Shown here: in pieces, positions 11,525-24,640 of the stretch
Numbering within the stretch: the stretch's first letter is position 1
Layout: every line of letters begins with the position of its first letter
Source of the DNA: Urechis unicinctus
Lineage: Eukaryota; Annelida; Polychaeta; Xenopneusta; Urechidae
DNA: 64,000 nucleotides
Reading direction: 5' to 3'
Assembly (NCBI GenBank): GCA_034190875.2
Contig: CM067345.1
Coordinates: 30,257,345-30,321,344 of the forward strand
The notes under the pieces: generated by a model
The model's input: the letters and a program-made list of their open reading frames with translations, nothing else
Told to the model about the DNA's origin: nothing
Databases searched by the model: none
Position numbers and translations under genes: made by a program

Positions 11525-13072
11525 GTTGCCATCCATGCCCCTTACATCACTGTTTACCATGTGTTGCATCGATATGCACGAATGATACCTGTCTGACAAT
11601 ACCTTGATTGAGTGGTGCTATCACTTGATACTATGCTTTACTCTGATTCTAAACAAAAGCCACATGCAGCAATAACCATAATATTCAACGCTAACTATAT
11701 ACTACTTAATGCATCACACGGATGTTACTCGAGTGACTGTTTCCGTTTCTTGTTGTGCTGTTATCAAGCAAGCCGTCGCCATTCATGAGAACCATCCAGT
11801 AAGAAGTGACAATAAATTGATAGTCTGCGCTTTATAGGCAAACAGCGCTGCTTTCATCACTAAAGAGAAGTCATCCCGGGTAATGTTATGAACCGTTGGA
11901 TACAAGGTCCCATCTCCACTTTCCTTTTGTGGGTTACTTCTATAGTGAGCCAATACTCCCTTCGTGCAAGAATTATAACATGGGGAGTGAGAATTGAATC
12001 GAACAAAAACAAATTGATCATCGTTATCACCTGGGAAGTAATAAGGCTCGTCTTTATCGTCATTGCAGAGCTGTTATCTTGGGCAAAAACCAGGAATTAC
12101 TTCCCAGACATACATTTTACCAGTACTGAATATTGGCTTTTATCACAAATATAAGACAAAAGTACAAGCACAAATTCGTCGTCCTCGAAACACCTGGAGC
12201 GATCTATTGTGTACGAGTTAATGCAACAGAAGAAATGGTTCACTGCTTTGCCTTTCGATGCACAGGTTTGGGTAATGACTCCACCGATATCGTGATTAGT
12301 TTGCTAGGCTGATAGTACAATTCAAGTGTGTGTAGTAGCCCAAAAGACCAACGTCAGGTTCTATTTATCACCTTGTCGGTCCAACAGATAGAGCTAAATT
12401 TTTTGGTCGATGCATTCGATCAACCCAGAACTCGCCACTTTTTTCACGAAATAAATATGCATGTTCTGACGAGTTTCGGGCGATCAGTGTCGAAAGTTAT
12501 TATCTAATTCGGTTCGAGATAATGTTTCATATTCCTATCGTCTGCGGAAAACTATATTTTCGATAACTTTCCAAGTTTACCGGTGATATTTTCTTCCGAA
12601 ATACAAGCGCGGAGAACGATATCCCAGACAGCCCCAGAAACTTCCGATGTAAATAAGGCGGTGAGAACATAGGCAAAAACTATTGCTGATAATTCCTGTC
12701 GCCTTTTCCCCAGGTTTTCGTTGCTTTCTTCGTGATTCGGTGTGATATTTGTGCGACAGTGAATGTTAATGGCCTTTTCTACATGTTAGACAAGGTCATT
12801 TTAGCTTTTAGCTTCGTGCCACAAATGGTCCCTGTGAACCCGCGTCTTGTGAGCTGTCTCGCCTATGTTCCAATTGGTGTATCCTCCCGCTTGTTAGTTA
12901 CCGCCGCCTCGCCGCCATGTTGCCAAGTCGGGCTTAGATATTACCGTTTGGTGTGTTTTAGGCCAAAATACTAATTCACAGGATACTTGTTGCTGAAATT
13001 CAGCTTCTGTTCCTATAAATGTTTGGTGAGTTGATTTTATTAGCTAAAACTAGGTAAAGCAGCGGAACTCTT
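11525..13072. other. Unannotated intergenic DNA
   Basis: No gene, array or RNA motif supported. The open frames at 11888-12154 and 12732-12974 are short and unconvincing. Confidence 0.4.
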
Positions 13073-13151
13073 GATAATTCCGTTGACTTATGTCGGGAAT
13101 TATCGTTTGACGCCAGAACTAAGAGGGAGTGCATACTCCCGTACTTAGTTC
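13073..13151. repeat. Two adjacent small hairpins
   Basis: GATAATTCC (13073-13081) pairs with GGAATTATC (13096-13104). GAACTAAG...GGAGT (13116-13130) pairs with ACTCCC...CTTAGTTC (13135-13151) around a GCAT loop. This may be a worn MITE or chance. Confidence 0.5.
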
Positions 13152-13769
13152 GAAAGAGCTAGTGTGTAGCGTTAGATAAAGCATTCAACCCACAATAGAG
13201 AAAACAACCACTGCGATGAGCCGCCCGGCAAGACAAGACACCCACTACGCTGACCAGGTGTTGGTCTCTGTGTGATCTCTGTGGCCTCCATATCCTACTG
13301 CTGGTTGCCCTGCTGGAAATGTACACAACCTGCCTCGTGTGTAGGTTGTCAGGAATAACCTGAAGATCTAAACGAACCTTGCATGTGATATAAATATGGC
13401 ATAGTTAGTTGGCCAATGCCAAGCTTCCGAACGCCGAGCCGATTCCGGGCGCTGACCCCAATGTATATATAACTTCATCGAGGGCGAAATGCTTGATTGC
13501 CGAAAAGATTCTGTTGAACATCAAAAACACTTATCGCAAAATATGATGTGCCGGGTGGAAGACATAAATAACGCGTGTGAATGAGAGAAGGGTGACGCAG
13601 AGGCGCTGGTTCCTTGCATACCCCGTAGTATATATAGATAGCAGCTCGGCGCTCGGAGGCATTTTATCGGGAACCGAGCGCCTGCGGTCGAGACGAAAAT
13701 GCGTCATGTTAGTAAATTCGCTGACCTCAAACCAACCATGCATTCTGCTTCTCATCAACCCAACTGATT

Positions 13770-13862
13770 AACATTACCATTAACATTAATATTAGCATTA
13801 ACATTAGCATTAACAGTAGCATTATCATTAGCATTAGCATTAACATTAACATTAACATTGAC
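13770..13862. repeat. ATTAAC/ATTAGC hexamer array
   Basis: About 15 hexamers alternating ATTAAC, ATTAGC and variants. It does not match a telomere motif. Confidence 0.9.
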
Positions 13863-14394
13863 ATCCAATGTTTGCTCCAGCGCCCACATGTGGATCAATC
13901 TGGTCGCTGGGTGTACGTGACGACGACCTTATCGATCAGTGAGGTGGAAGGTCAAGGACGGTGATGGAATGTCACCATCCAAAGGCGACAGAGGAACATG
14001 CCAATAACTGATGCAAGAGCGATCAATTTGCCGTAAAACACAATCTGGGGGGAAAACAATGTCAGAGTGAATGAGTCACCTGCTCACCTTGCATCCGGGT
14101 ACAATTTGAGTTATGTTTGTAGGGAACCTATTGCCTGATGAAGTTATTTACGGCATCATCAACAACCGAGCTGATGTAAGAGCTGCATGTGCATGCGCAC
14201 AGAGTGCAAGGGGTTGTTGCTGACTGTACGAAAACGAAACACACATGGCCTATTACCAAACGATCACAGCTAGCCTCCAACACAGCCAGATCAGTGAGCG
14301 CTACATCTGGACTCCTGGTAACGTTCTAGATGGTTTGCTGTAGATAGAGCTGGCTTAAGGGGTTCACGGTGATGGCTGCATGCGCACGAGCAAG

Positions 14395-14610
14395 TCGGGG
14401 AGCTAGTGGTTGGGTATGAGACGTGTAGCTAGTGGTTGGGTATGAGACGTGTAGCTAGTGGTAGGGTATGAGACGTGTAGCTAGTGGTAGGGTATGAGAC
14501 GTGTAACTAGTGGTAGGGTAAGAGGTGTGTAGCTAGGGGTAGGGTATGAGACATGTATCTTTGAGACGTGCGGTTAGAGGTAGGCTTTGAGACGTATTGT
14601 TGGTGCAATG
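14395..14610. repeat. 26-bp minisatellite (forward), about 8 copies
   Basis: Unit core GGGTATGAGACGTGTAGCTA. This is the reverse complement of the unit at 21190-22480, 33695-35130 and 46285-46830. Confidence 0.95.
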
Positions 14611-14760
14611 GTATGAGTCGAGTTCTGTCACATGTAACATATAGCCTGGTTTCAGATAAGCTGATCAGTCGTAAGCAATCAATGGATTGATCATGTGAAC
14701 CAGCCAGCGACGGTCACCATCCCTGCCAGCTCGAGGATAACATGGTCGGTGTTTATGTAA

Positions 14761-15499
14761 TGCATAAGCATTATTCATTCTCCTTTTTATAATATAAAAG
14801 TGATGACCTTATTTGATCAGAGTGCGATGCAGCTTATGTTTGATGGCAGTCTGTGTCTGAAGTGGTGTTTATGAACCAATTTATCTGCGGGGCTATACTG
14901 TGTTCACGCGCTGCTTAATGGTACATCCGCGCTAACTGCGTGATGTACTCGTGTCATGTTGACATACTCGTGTCATGTTGGCATACTCGTGTCATGTTGG
15001 CGCTCTTGAGGCTCAATTGGCACACAGTGTTGGTCATAATAAGTGTGTGTCACACATTTACAATGGTAAAGATGAGTGTGATTTCAGTATGTTTTAAAAT
15101 ACGACACCTAATTTGCCGAAAACAAGGAATAATCACTATTTACTAGCAAAGAGAGGGCTTGATAAAAGACGAAGTGTATAGTCAACTGTTTCTTCGCTTA
15201 ATTCCACAATGTTAGTGACAATATAACCAATACAACATTGATCCTTGCTTGTTGTGGTAATAAGAATTTCTAAATGCGGGTATCAATTCGACATGCTATA
15301 GTTCCACGCGAACAATGCATCATTGCGTCATACTGGTCTTAAAACCACGCCATTACGAGAAATGGTAACATTCATTGTGCTTGGTAACTTTTCAACCTGA
15401 TATGATTTCACGGTCATGACTTCTTGTTGACCCCAACATTTCGCCACGACCAAAGTTCGCTCACTTTCATGTCTGAACTTTGAGGATCAAGATATAAAT
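14761..15499. other. Spacer with short triplet repeat
   Basis: Three 19-20-base copies of CTCGTGTCATGTTGGCATA lie at 14947-15001. Nothing else was supported. Confidence 0.5.
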
Positions 15500-17785
15500 A
15501 TTCACAGCAGCATCGCAACCTCAGATTGGCACAGCAGCATCGCATCCTCAGACTGGCACAGCAGCATCGCAACCTCAGACTGATGCAACAGCATCGCATA
15601 CTCAGACTGATGCAACAGCATCGCAACCTTAGACTGGCACAGCAGCATCGCATCCTCAGACTGACACAATAGCATCGCATCCTCAGACTGATGCAACAGC
15701 ATCGCAACCTCAGACTGGCACAGCTGCATCGCATCCTCAGACTGGCACAGCAGCATCGCAACCTCAGACTGGCACAGCAGCATCGCATCCTCAGACTGAC
15801 ACATCAGCATCGCATCCTCAGACTGATGCAACAGCATCGCAACCTCAGACTGGCACAGCAGCATCGCATCCCCAGACTGACACAACAGCATCGCATCCCC
15901 AGACTGACACAACAGCATCGCATCCCCAGACACACACTGACAGCCGCATCTCAGCATCGCATCCCAGACTGACAGACACACAGCATCGCATCCTCAGCAT
16001 CCTCAGCACTGATGCACGCAGCAGCATCGCATCCTCACACTGACACAACCGCATCGCATCCTCAGACTGACACAACAGCATCGCATCCTCAGACTCAGAT
16101 CGCATGACACAGCAGCATCGCATCCTCAGACTGACACAACAGCATCGCATCCTCATCGACAGACTGGCACAGCAGCATCGCAACCTCAGACTGACACAGC
16201 AGCATCGCAACCTCAGACTGCAACATCGCATCCTCAGACTGATGCAACAGCATCGCAACCTCAGACTGACGCAGCCGCATCGCATCCTCAGACTGACACA
16301 ACAGCATCGCATCCTCAGACTGATGCAACAGCATCGCATCCTCAGACTGACATCGCAACCTCAGACTGACACAGCAGCATCGCATCCTCAGACTGGCACA
16401 GCAGCATCGCATCCTCAGACTGGCACAGCACTGACTCAGACACACAACAGCATCGCATCCTCAGACTGATGCACAGCATCGCAGCATCGCACCGCATCTC
16501 AGACAGACTGACACACAGCCGCATCGCATCCTCAGACTGACACAACAGCATCGCATCCTCAGACTGACAAAAGCATCGCAACCTCATCGCAACCGCATCG
16601 CATCCTCAGACTGATGCAACAGCATCGCAACCTCAGGCTGACGCAACCGCATCGCATCCTCAGACTCACCGATCGATCCTCAGACTTGCATCGCATCGCA
16701 ACCTCAGACTGACGCAACAGCATCGCATCCTCAGACATCCTCAGCATCGCATCCTCAGACTGACACAGCATCGCATCCTCAGCACTGATGCAACAGCATC
16801 GCATCCTCAGACTGACACAAAAGCATCGCAACCTCAGACTGACACAGCAGCATCGCATCCTCAGACTGGCACAGCAGCATCGCATCCTCAGACTGGCACA
16901 GCAGCATCGCAACCTCAGACTGACACAACAGCATCGCATCCTCAGACTGATGCAACAGCATCGCACCTCAGACTGACGCAACCGCATCGCACCCTCAGAC
17001 TGACACAGCCGCATCGCATCCTCAGACTGACACAACAGCATCGCATCCTCAGACTGATGCAAAAGCATCGCAACCTCAGACTGACGCAACCGCATCGCAT
17101 CCTCAGACTGACACAGCAGCATCGCATCCTCAGACTGGCACAGCAGCATCGCATCCTCAGACTGGCACAGCAGCATCGCAACCTCAGACTGACACAACAG
17201 CATCGCATCCTCAGACTGATGCAACAGCATCGCACCTCAGACTGACGCAACCGCATCGCACCCTCAGACTGACACAGCCGCATCGCATCCTCAGACTGAC
17301 ACAACAGCATCGCATCCTCAGACTGATGCAAAAGCATCGCAACCTCAGACTGACGCAACCGCATCGCATCCTCAGACTGGCACAGCAGCATCGCATCCTC
17401 AGACGGATGCAACAGCATCGCAACCTCAGACTGACGCAACCGTATCGCAACCTCAGACTGACGCAACCGCATCGCAACCTCAGACTGATGCAACAGCATC
17501 GCAACCTCAGGCTGACGCAACCGCATCGCAACCTCAGACTGACGCAACCGCATCGCATCCTCAGACTGACACAGCCCCATCGCATCCTCAGACTGACACA
17601 ACAGCATCGCATCCTCAGACTGATGCAACAGCATCGCAACCTCAGACTGACGCAACCGCATCGCATCCCCAGACTGGCACAGCAGCATCGCATCCTCAGA
17701 CTGATGCAACAGCATCGCATCCTCAGACTGGCACAGCAGCATCGCAACCTCAGACTGATGCAACAGCATCGCATCCTTACATTGA
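15500..17785. repeat. 27-bp minisatellite, about 84 copies
   Basis: Unit core GCATCGCATCCTCAGACTG followed by a variable octamer (GCACAGCA, ACACAACA, ATGCAACA, ACGCAACC). Variant order repeats as blocks about 269 bp apart (16788/17057/17326), a higher-order structure. 15950-16780 is more disordered, with partial units. The stop-free unit gives frames on both strands up to 284 codons (DAMLLCQSE repeats); these are not genes. Confidence 0.98.
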
Positions 17786-17999
17786 CGTCGAAGCAACTCA
17801 TCTTCAGGCTGACGCTTTTGAAAAAAAACGTAATGTACCTCTTATATGATTCTTGCTTGAGGGCGGTATGTGCATCGAAGTGGAGATTTCATTATTGATA
17901 CAAATGTAGATAAGTGGATATATGACTGAATTTCATTGCAAAAGGGAATGGAAATGTCTCTGCTGATAATTTGGTTAGGTTATTACGCTGTTGAAATAT
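17786..17999. other. Flank between array and dispersed repeat
   Basis: No recognisable feature. Confidence 0.4.
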
Positions 18000-19460
18000 G
18001 ACAAGACAGGAGTGTTTGAGATTAACGGAGGATCCCGGAATAAAGATAGCATCCATTGAAAAAATGTTGAATTATTTGCCCAGACACAACATCCACCAAG
18101 ATGACGAGATGCTGATATCTGCATCTGATAAGACGTGTTATCCAGGATCTCCGCAGTAAGCAGCCCAGCAGCTAATGGTAGGCATCACCTGCCTCGCACT
18201 TCAGCGGAGGCTAATATCAGGACCATCTGAATGAACCTTTTCGGAGCTTATAATACGGCGATGTTGAGACGATAATGCGGCATGTAAGCTTGGGATCTGG
18301 CCTCGCTAAGTCAAGCATTCAGTTGTTCACCAGCATAACGGGTCAACATTTCCATTTCTTAACCCTACTTTTTACTCCTGTGCCCATGTGTTGATGAGTC
18401 TGGCAGCTGGGTACACGTGACGATGAGTCTGGCAGCTGGGTTCACGTGACGATGAGTCTGGCAGCTGGGTATACGTGACGACGAGCACAGAGCCGTTAAG
18501 GACGTTGATCGAATGTCGCAACCTTGAAACGTCTTTAGGGACAGGCCAATAGGGGTCTGATGAAAGAGCAAATAATTCACAGAAAACCACAAATAGGCAA
18601 ACAAGTGGAGGGTTTGTGACACATTCGACTCACTTTTCTACACAGTAGTGTTGGTGTGCCGCCATACCCTTTTATAACTTACAAACCATCAATCAGGGAA
18701 AGATGATGTGGTATTTACATGGAGGGGTTATGAGACGTTTACCTAGTGGGGTTATGAGACGTTTACCTGGTGGGGGTACGATACGTTTATCTGGCAGGGG
18801 TATGAGACGTTTACCTGGAGGGGATATGAGACGTTTATCTGGTGGGGGTTTGAGACGTTTATCTGGTGCGGGTACGAGACGTTTACCTGGTGGGGATACG
18901 AGACATTTACCTGGTGGGGTTATGAGACTTTTACCTGGTGGGGGTATGAGACGTTTACCTGGTGGGGGTATGAGACGTTTACCTGGTGTGGGTACGAGAA
19001 GTTTACCTGGAGAGGGTATGAGACGTTTACCTGATGTGGTTATAAGACGTTTACCTGGTTGGGGTATGAGACGTTTACCTGATGGGGTTAAAAGACGTTT
19101 ACCTGGTGGGGGTATGAGACGTGTACCTGGTGGGGGTATGAGACGTTTATCTGGTGGGGTTAAGAGACGTTTATTTGATGGGGTTATGAGACGTTTACCT
19201 GGTGGGGGTATGAGACGTTTACCTGGTGGGGATATGAGACGTTTACCTGGTGGGGGTATGAGACGTTTACCTGGTGGGGGTATGAGACGTTTACCTGATT
19301 GAGTATGAGACGTGTAGAGGTCGCTGTTATCACACTTCATGACTGTATACAATCAGGTAATCAGACGGCGGCAGGTGGCGCGGCGGTAGTGTGTCACGTT
19401 GCTACCTCCAGTACGTGAATCATCCCGAGCAGCTGGTCGGATGCATTATCGACGATAACT
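18000..19460 (+). mobile_element. Composite dispersed repeat, locus 2 (most complete)
   Basis: Holds all modules seen in this family. The left module (18030-18110, GCCCAGACA...GAGATGCTGAT) is shared with 25605-25700 and, reversed, 47170-47240. The middle module (18250-18610) is shared with loci 1 and 3 and contains a 29-bp repeat, three copies (core GATGAGTCTGGCAGCTGGG, 18393-18480). Then come a 24-bp array (18716-19310) and a right end (19360-19450) whose reverse complement, with GGGATGATTCAC, matches the left flank at 33585-33640. No open frame outside the arrays. Confidence 0.65.
18716..19310. repeat. 24-bp minisatellite, about 25 copies
   Basis: Unit core GGTATGAGACGTTTACCTGG. A shortened relative of the 26-bp family (shared GTATGAGACGT). 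Frames of about 200 codons on both strands (PPGKRLIP repeats) are by-products of the 24-bp period. Confidence 0.97.
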
Positions 19461-19877
19461 TAAAATGTCACGAACAATTTATTATCCTTGGTTTCAAACT
19501 GAAGTCACTTCATGTGATCTGCATACGATACAATGCGTGGTTGTGACTGGTGTAAAGCAATGACACGCCGCTTTTGACTTGTTAGTAATTCATGGTGTTG
19601 GGTGGGTGCTTCTCCTTCTCTCTCCAATGACATCAGTCAGTTCTTCGTGTTTGTTACAAACCATCCCCAATGACATCAGTCAGTTCTTTGTGTCTGATAC
19701 CATCCACGCCAATAAAATCCGTTAAGAATAAAGTGTAGCTGATCAATATATTGCAATCGGTGTCTTAATCACATGATCCAACCGTGTTTTTGTCCGACGT
19801 TTTTAGCAACCAGCAAGCAATGGACCTAATCGAGATTTAGGATGCGCATTATAGTGGCTTGATAGATGCATCATTAC
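19461..19877. other. Spacer with a short direct repeat
   Basis: CCAATGACATCAGTCAGTTC occurs at about 19624 and 19668. Nothing else was supported. Confidence 0.5.
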
Positions 19878-19882
19878 CGAGT

Positions 19883-20327
19883 CAAGGGCGTAGCATGGAT
19901 GGAATAAATGTGTAGGCCGAATTCTAGGGGGGAATGTTTCATAGACCATATATATCATGACATTTTACTTAGATTTAAGTCTCATGACTGGAATAAATTT
20001 GACAGCAACTGAACGTTGATTTTATATTGTTAATCAATACACTATTTGCTGGCTATTTTCCACTTGAGGTTTGTTTTCTGCATTAACATAATTATATTGT
20101 TAAATTAAAAATATGCTATGCCGTAATGTTAAACAATATGCTTTAACCCTCGAGTGTTTTGTATACCTTATAAATGTTTTTGAAATTCATAAAATATCCG
20201 TGATTATTGCAAATAAACGACAAGAGGAAAAACTAGCGACATCAACTGCCAACATTTTTTTTTTTTCGACTTTCTGGGGAAATGTGTAGGCCGCGACCTG
20301 CACGGCCTATAGGAAGCTACGCCCCTG
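19883..20327. mobile_element. MITE with CAAGGGCGTAGC / GCTACGCCCCTG termini
   Basis: A 445-bp non-coding element. Its 12-base terminal inverted repeats differ at one position. It is flanked by the direct repeat CGAGT (19878-19882 and 20328-20332); shifting the ends gives an 8-base near match, CGAGTCAA/CGAGTCCA. AAATGTGTAGGCCG occurs near both ends as a direct repeat. Termini of the type CAGGGGCGTAGC are typical of hAT-like elements, which make 8-bp target duplications. The interior is AT-rich with no transposase. Confidence 0.75.
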
Positions 20328-20332
20328 CGAGT

Positions 20333-20929
20333 CCAGCAGCTATTTCAGATAGAACGCGCATTGATAAGCAGAGACGCGTCCGTCATTCAGCCTAGCCTGG
20401 TGGAGGTCTTGACGTCTGCCAAGCTACAACAGCGCTCCTTGTTTAATGACACCAATTTTACCGAGTTTGCTGGTATATGACGTGGATTCAGGCAATAGCC
20501 TACAACAGAACGTAACGCGACGCCAAGGCGTTATTCGGAGCGTACACCATCGCTAATTACACCAGTGTGGCCGCTTACTCATTGGCTGACCCTGTCCGTA
20601 TTTGAACATGCATTGTCCAACGAATAATCATTGTCCATTAGAGGAGCCCTTTTATGAACGCTTAGTATTAGATTACAGCATATCTTTGCCAATAACTGTT
20701 TCTACACCTGCGACCAGGAAGCCCTATGAAACGGCGTATTGTCACCTGCATCAAATGATGTCACCATGTACCTTAGGTCACACTGAGATCCATGTGCTGT
20801 CAAGTCAAGCGAGAGAAACAGACATCAAAAGCTCTAATCATCATGTAGCAATCACGAATGAGCCGCGCAGCAGCACATGCGCACATGTTGGCCACGAAGT
20901 GAATCAGCTCACACAGTGATTCAACAACA
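20333..20929. other. Unannotated spacer
   Basis: A 105-codon + frame at 20602-20919 shows no recognisable domain and is probably chance. Confidence 0.4.
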
Positions 20930-22480
20930 AAACCACGATGCACGTGATCCATCCCATTCGGGTCACGTTAGGTGATTAACCTCAAAAATGTAATCCAACA
21001 GCTGGTCGCGGGGATGAATCATTGGTTGGATCATGTGATCAAGGCACCGGTTGCAATACATTGATCAGCTAAATTTGATACTGAACGATTGTACACAATA
21101 ACAGGCGCTGTACAGCAAGTAATGCTGGTTTGCCGTTAAACCTATACCGACCTTACGTGTATATAATACGGTACTTGACCAATACCCTTCCACTAGCTAC
21201 ACGTCTCATACCCTACCTCTAGCTACACGTCTCATACCCTATCACTAGCTTCACCTCTCATACTCTACCTCTAGCTTCACGTCTCATACCCTACCTCTAG
21301 ATACACGTCTCATACCCTACCTCTAGATACACGTCTCATACCCTACCTCTAGCTACACGTCTCATACCCTACCTCTAGCTTCACGTCTCATACCCTACCA
21401 CTAACTACACGTCTCATACCCTACCTCTAGCTTCACGTCTCATACCCTACCTCTAGATACACGTCTCATACCCTATCACTAGCTTCACGTCTCATACCCT
21501 ATCACTAGCTTCACGTCTCATACCCTTCCTCTAGCTACACGTCTCATACCCTACATCTAACTGCACGTCAAAACCCTACCTCTAGCTACATGCCTCATAC
21601 CCTACCACTAGCTTCATGTCTCATACCCTACATCTAGCTACACGTCAAAACCCTACCTCTAGCTACATGCCTCATACCCTACCACTAGCTTCACGTCTCA
21701 TACCCTACCTCTAGCTTCACGTCTCATACCCTACCTCTAGCTACACGTCTCATACCCTACCACTAGCTACACGTCTCATACCCTGCCTATAGATACACGT
21801 CTCATACCCTACCACTAGCTACACGTCTCATACCCTACCACTAACTACACGTCTCATACCCTACATCTAGCTACACGTCTCATACCCTACCACTAGCTAC
21901 ACGTCTCGTACCCTACCTATAGATACACGTCTCATACCCTACCTTTAGATACACGTCTCATACCCTTCCTCTAGCTACACGTCTCATACCCTACCTCTAG
22001 ATACGCGTCTCATACCCTACCACTAACTACACGTCTCATACCCTACCTCTAGCTTCACGTCTCATACCCTACCTCTAGATACACGTCTCATACCCTACCT
22101 CTAGCTACACGTCTCATACCCTACATCTAGCTACACGTCTCATACCCTACTACTAGCTTCACGTCTCATACCCTACTACTAGCTTCACGTCTCATACCCT
22201 ATCTCTAGCTTCACGTCTCATACCCTACCTCTAGATACACGTCTCATACCCTACCTCTAGCTTCACGTCTCATACCCTACCTATAGATACACGTCTCATA
22301 CCCCTCCTCTAGATACACGTCTCATACCCTACCTCTAGATACGCGTCTCATACCTTACCTCCAGATACACGTCTCATACCCTACCACTAAATACACGTCT
22401 CATACCCTACCTCTAGATACACGTCTCATACCCTACCTCTAGCTTCACGTCTCATACCCTGCTCTAGATACACGTCTCAG
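20930..22480 (-). mobile_element. Composite dispersed repeat, locus with 26-bp array (reverse)
   Basis: The left flank (20975-21100, with GCTGGTCGCGGGGATGAATC and GATCATGTGATCA) matches the flank of the array at 33695 and, reversed, the right end of locus 1. The array itself (21190-22480, about 49 copies of a 26-bp unit, core ACGTCTCATACCCTACCTCT) is in reverse orientation relative to loci 1 and 2. I could not find the left and middle modules after 22480, so this copy may be partial. Confidence 0.65.
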
Positions 22481-24518
22481 ACATTACTGCTCATTGTGAT
22501 AATGCACTGTTCACTAAAAAGCTGCTGACGAAATGGGGCATAGTCACAAAATGAAACCTCGTTCCTCGAACCAATGGTGGGTAATGTAAACATGCTCGAC
22601 TCGTGATGTTTACCGTCCTTAAAGGCGAGTGTAATGCCAGGAAAATCCAATCAACCATATTCATCTTCGTAAGAGCCACTCGCATTCGCAGACAAATTGA
22701 CATATCTAAATACATGAAGATGTTAATTTAACAAAATAACGCAATTCAAAAACAACATGTGCGATAGAAATAGACAATGAGACCACGTCTGCTCCGCTTG
22801 ATAAGGATGGTAAGGATCGTTAACAATGCCGCAGCATTCGCAGTAGAACATTGAGACTTGTGGTTTGGTTAATCCGTCATCGCTAATGCACAATGAACAT
22901 GTTTACATAACAATTGAGTTAAAACATGCTCGTTTGAGGCTGACGTGCAAAACATACAGGAATTATTGCACGGTGATTGTCCGTTATAATGCACGCAACA
23001 TCATGCAACATTGAAACTTATCCAGACTTGTCATCACACATGAAGCACGCCGTAACAAGTGCGCCTAGTAGACACCATGATTACCTGATATGCATCACGT
23101 GATGAGATGAGTAACTCAGAGTCTATTTCTGACCGCCTTCTTCCACTCCGGTCATCAGGAATTGTTTTCAGTTTATTGAACAAACACCTCTTATCAACAA
23201 TCTCACACCTCTTACCGGCAATCTCGCTCGTCTTTGCAATATCAATCCGTCCCTAACTCTGACTAATGTGTGCATCATACGGTTCAATAAATGTATAAAA
23301 CAAAGTCTCTCCATCAAGGCATATGTAGGGATAGGCAGAGATTATTGAAAATCAGTTACCAACTTAAATGACGTTTGCATCCCATTGAAACTTCATGCTT
23401 TCTTAGAATAGTGTGACACATTATGAATGACGACCTCGAATTGATACACGCGTTTTACAAATCCTCATTACCACAGCAAGTGGTTGTCACTGCAGAAATC
23501 ACACTGCTGTCACGAAATAACAATTGTGGGATTCAAGCAAAATATTTTACAAGAAATCATGGATCAAGGGGACGAATATGGTTGCAATCTAGGATCAGTA
23601 CCTGAATTTATTCCAATGTCCCCCGCGCTGATTAATTGGACGTGGCTACTCCTTGTGCGTCTAACTCGTGTCTGCTGTCTAGGTCATCAAGGCGCATTTC
23701 TGGTGCGGTGACGTCACATATCAGACAGCAGTCACCTTGGCGGTCTGCCGTACATTGGATCCAAGCTGCTGTGTGTTAAGCAGGTGAAGCTAGTGTTATA
23801 GATTAGTAGGTTGTTATGACGGAAACGTGTCACCCCGTTTGTATAGACTAAATAATCCATTACGTGTGAGGAGTTAGGCCTCTATAGGATTAGTTTCTCG
23901 AGTAAAGCGAGGTTTATTGGATATTAATGGAATATCATGGCGCTACCAAATCTCCATGGGATCCACGTAGAACATTAGATCTACACAAACAACAATCAGT
24001 CTGATAGCACTATCACTAACAAGTATTTTATAAAGCTTGTGAATATGATGCGATAAGGTGTGTCGCTAGTAAATATTGGTCACCGCGATACAATGATGAA
24101 CACAACCGGTTGTCACGAATACCTACTCCACGCTTGAGCACGAGCCATCATTTTTCATGTTTACGTCCGACGCAAACCGGCATCATAAACCCCCGGTTTC
24201 TGTCATGCGTACAAAACAGTGACACATAGTAAGCTGCTGGATACTTGCTAAATGTAACAACTGTAAGAGAACGCCTGTCATTGACTTCAGCACGAAAGTG
24301 TCGGCATGTACCGGCCAGGGTAAGTTAGAGCACAAATACGATGCAATAGGACTCGCTTGGGGTTACATGGTAGCAGTTTAAGTGATACTACAGTTATTAA
24401 TGTTTTGTGCTATCTTATAGCGCGGGCCACACTCAAGATGTTTTTCTGTTTACACTGTGCTTGACGAAAGAGAAAGAATTTGTTGCCGTCGAAGTTTTGC
24501 CGATCGTTGCTAATGAAT
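22481..24518. other. Unannotated intergenic DNA
   Basis: About 2 kb of unique-looking sequence. The frames at 22491-22715 and 23423-23711 are short and resemble nothing I recognise. Confidence 0.4.
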
Positions 24519-24640
24519 ATGGCGCTCTGTGGTGCTTTCGGATGTAATCACAACGAATAAACATTTGAAGTTGCGAATTAGGATCTTCAAGGCGCCGAAA
24601 GAAGCAAAGCCGTCTGGTTTTTCAAGTTAAAGATATAAGA
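24519..24640 (+). pseudogene. Possible THAP-domain scrap
   Basis: From the ATG at 24519 the frame reads MALCGAFGCNHNE, with cysteine spacing like the first zinc ligands of a THAP domain, and then stops. About 25 bases on, in another frame, RIFKAPKEAKP resembles the conserved FxFPKDP block. THAP domains occur in host DNA-binding proteins and in P-element transposases. If real, this is a dead N-terminus of one or the other. The match is short and by eye. Confidence 0.3.

Larger units (their letters stand above)
13690..14760 (+). mobile_element. Composite dispersed repeat, locus 1
   Basis: First copy of a repeat family recognised by comparing loci inside the window. 13690-13770 and 13870-14040 match 18250-18610 and 25840-26070 (shared GACCTCAAA, ATGCATTCT and CGCCCACATG blocks). 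A hexamer array (13770-13862) and a 26-bp array (14395-14610) sit inside it. The far end (14640-14740) matches, in reverse, the left flank of the array at 21190. No coding capacity. It is probably a non-autonomous transposon with internal tandem repeats; its class is not determined. Confidence 0.6.

Noticed and set aside
13770-13862. Interstitial telomere repeat
   Set aside because: The hexamers are ATTAAC and ATTAGC, not TTAGGG.
15414-17898. Open frames with CCCASLRMR or QHRILRLAQ repeats
   Set aside because: By-products of the 27-bp minisatellite; both strands are open at once.
18693-19352. Proline-rich 219-codon minus frame (PPGKRLIP repeats)
   Set aside because: Product of the 24-bp minisatellite; the + strand is open equally far.
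21190-22480. CRISPR-like regular repeats
   Set aside because: Units are contiguous with no unique spacers, and the DNA is eukaryotic.
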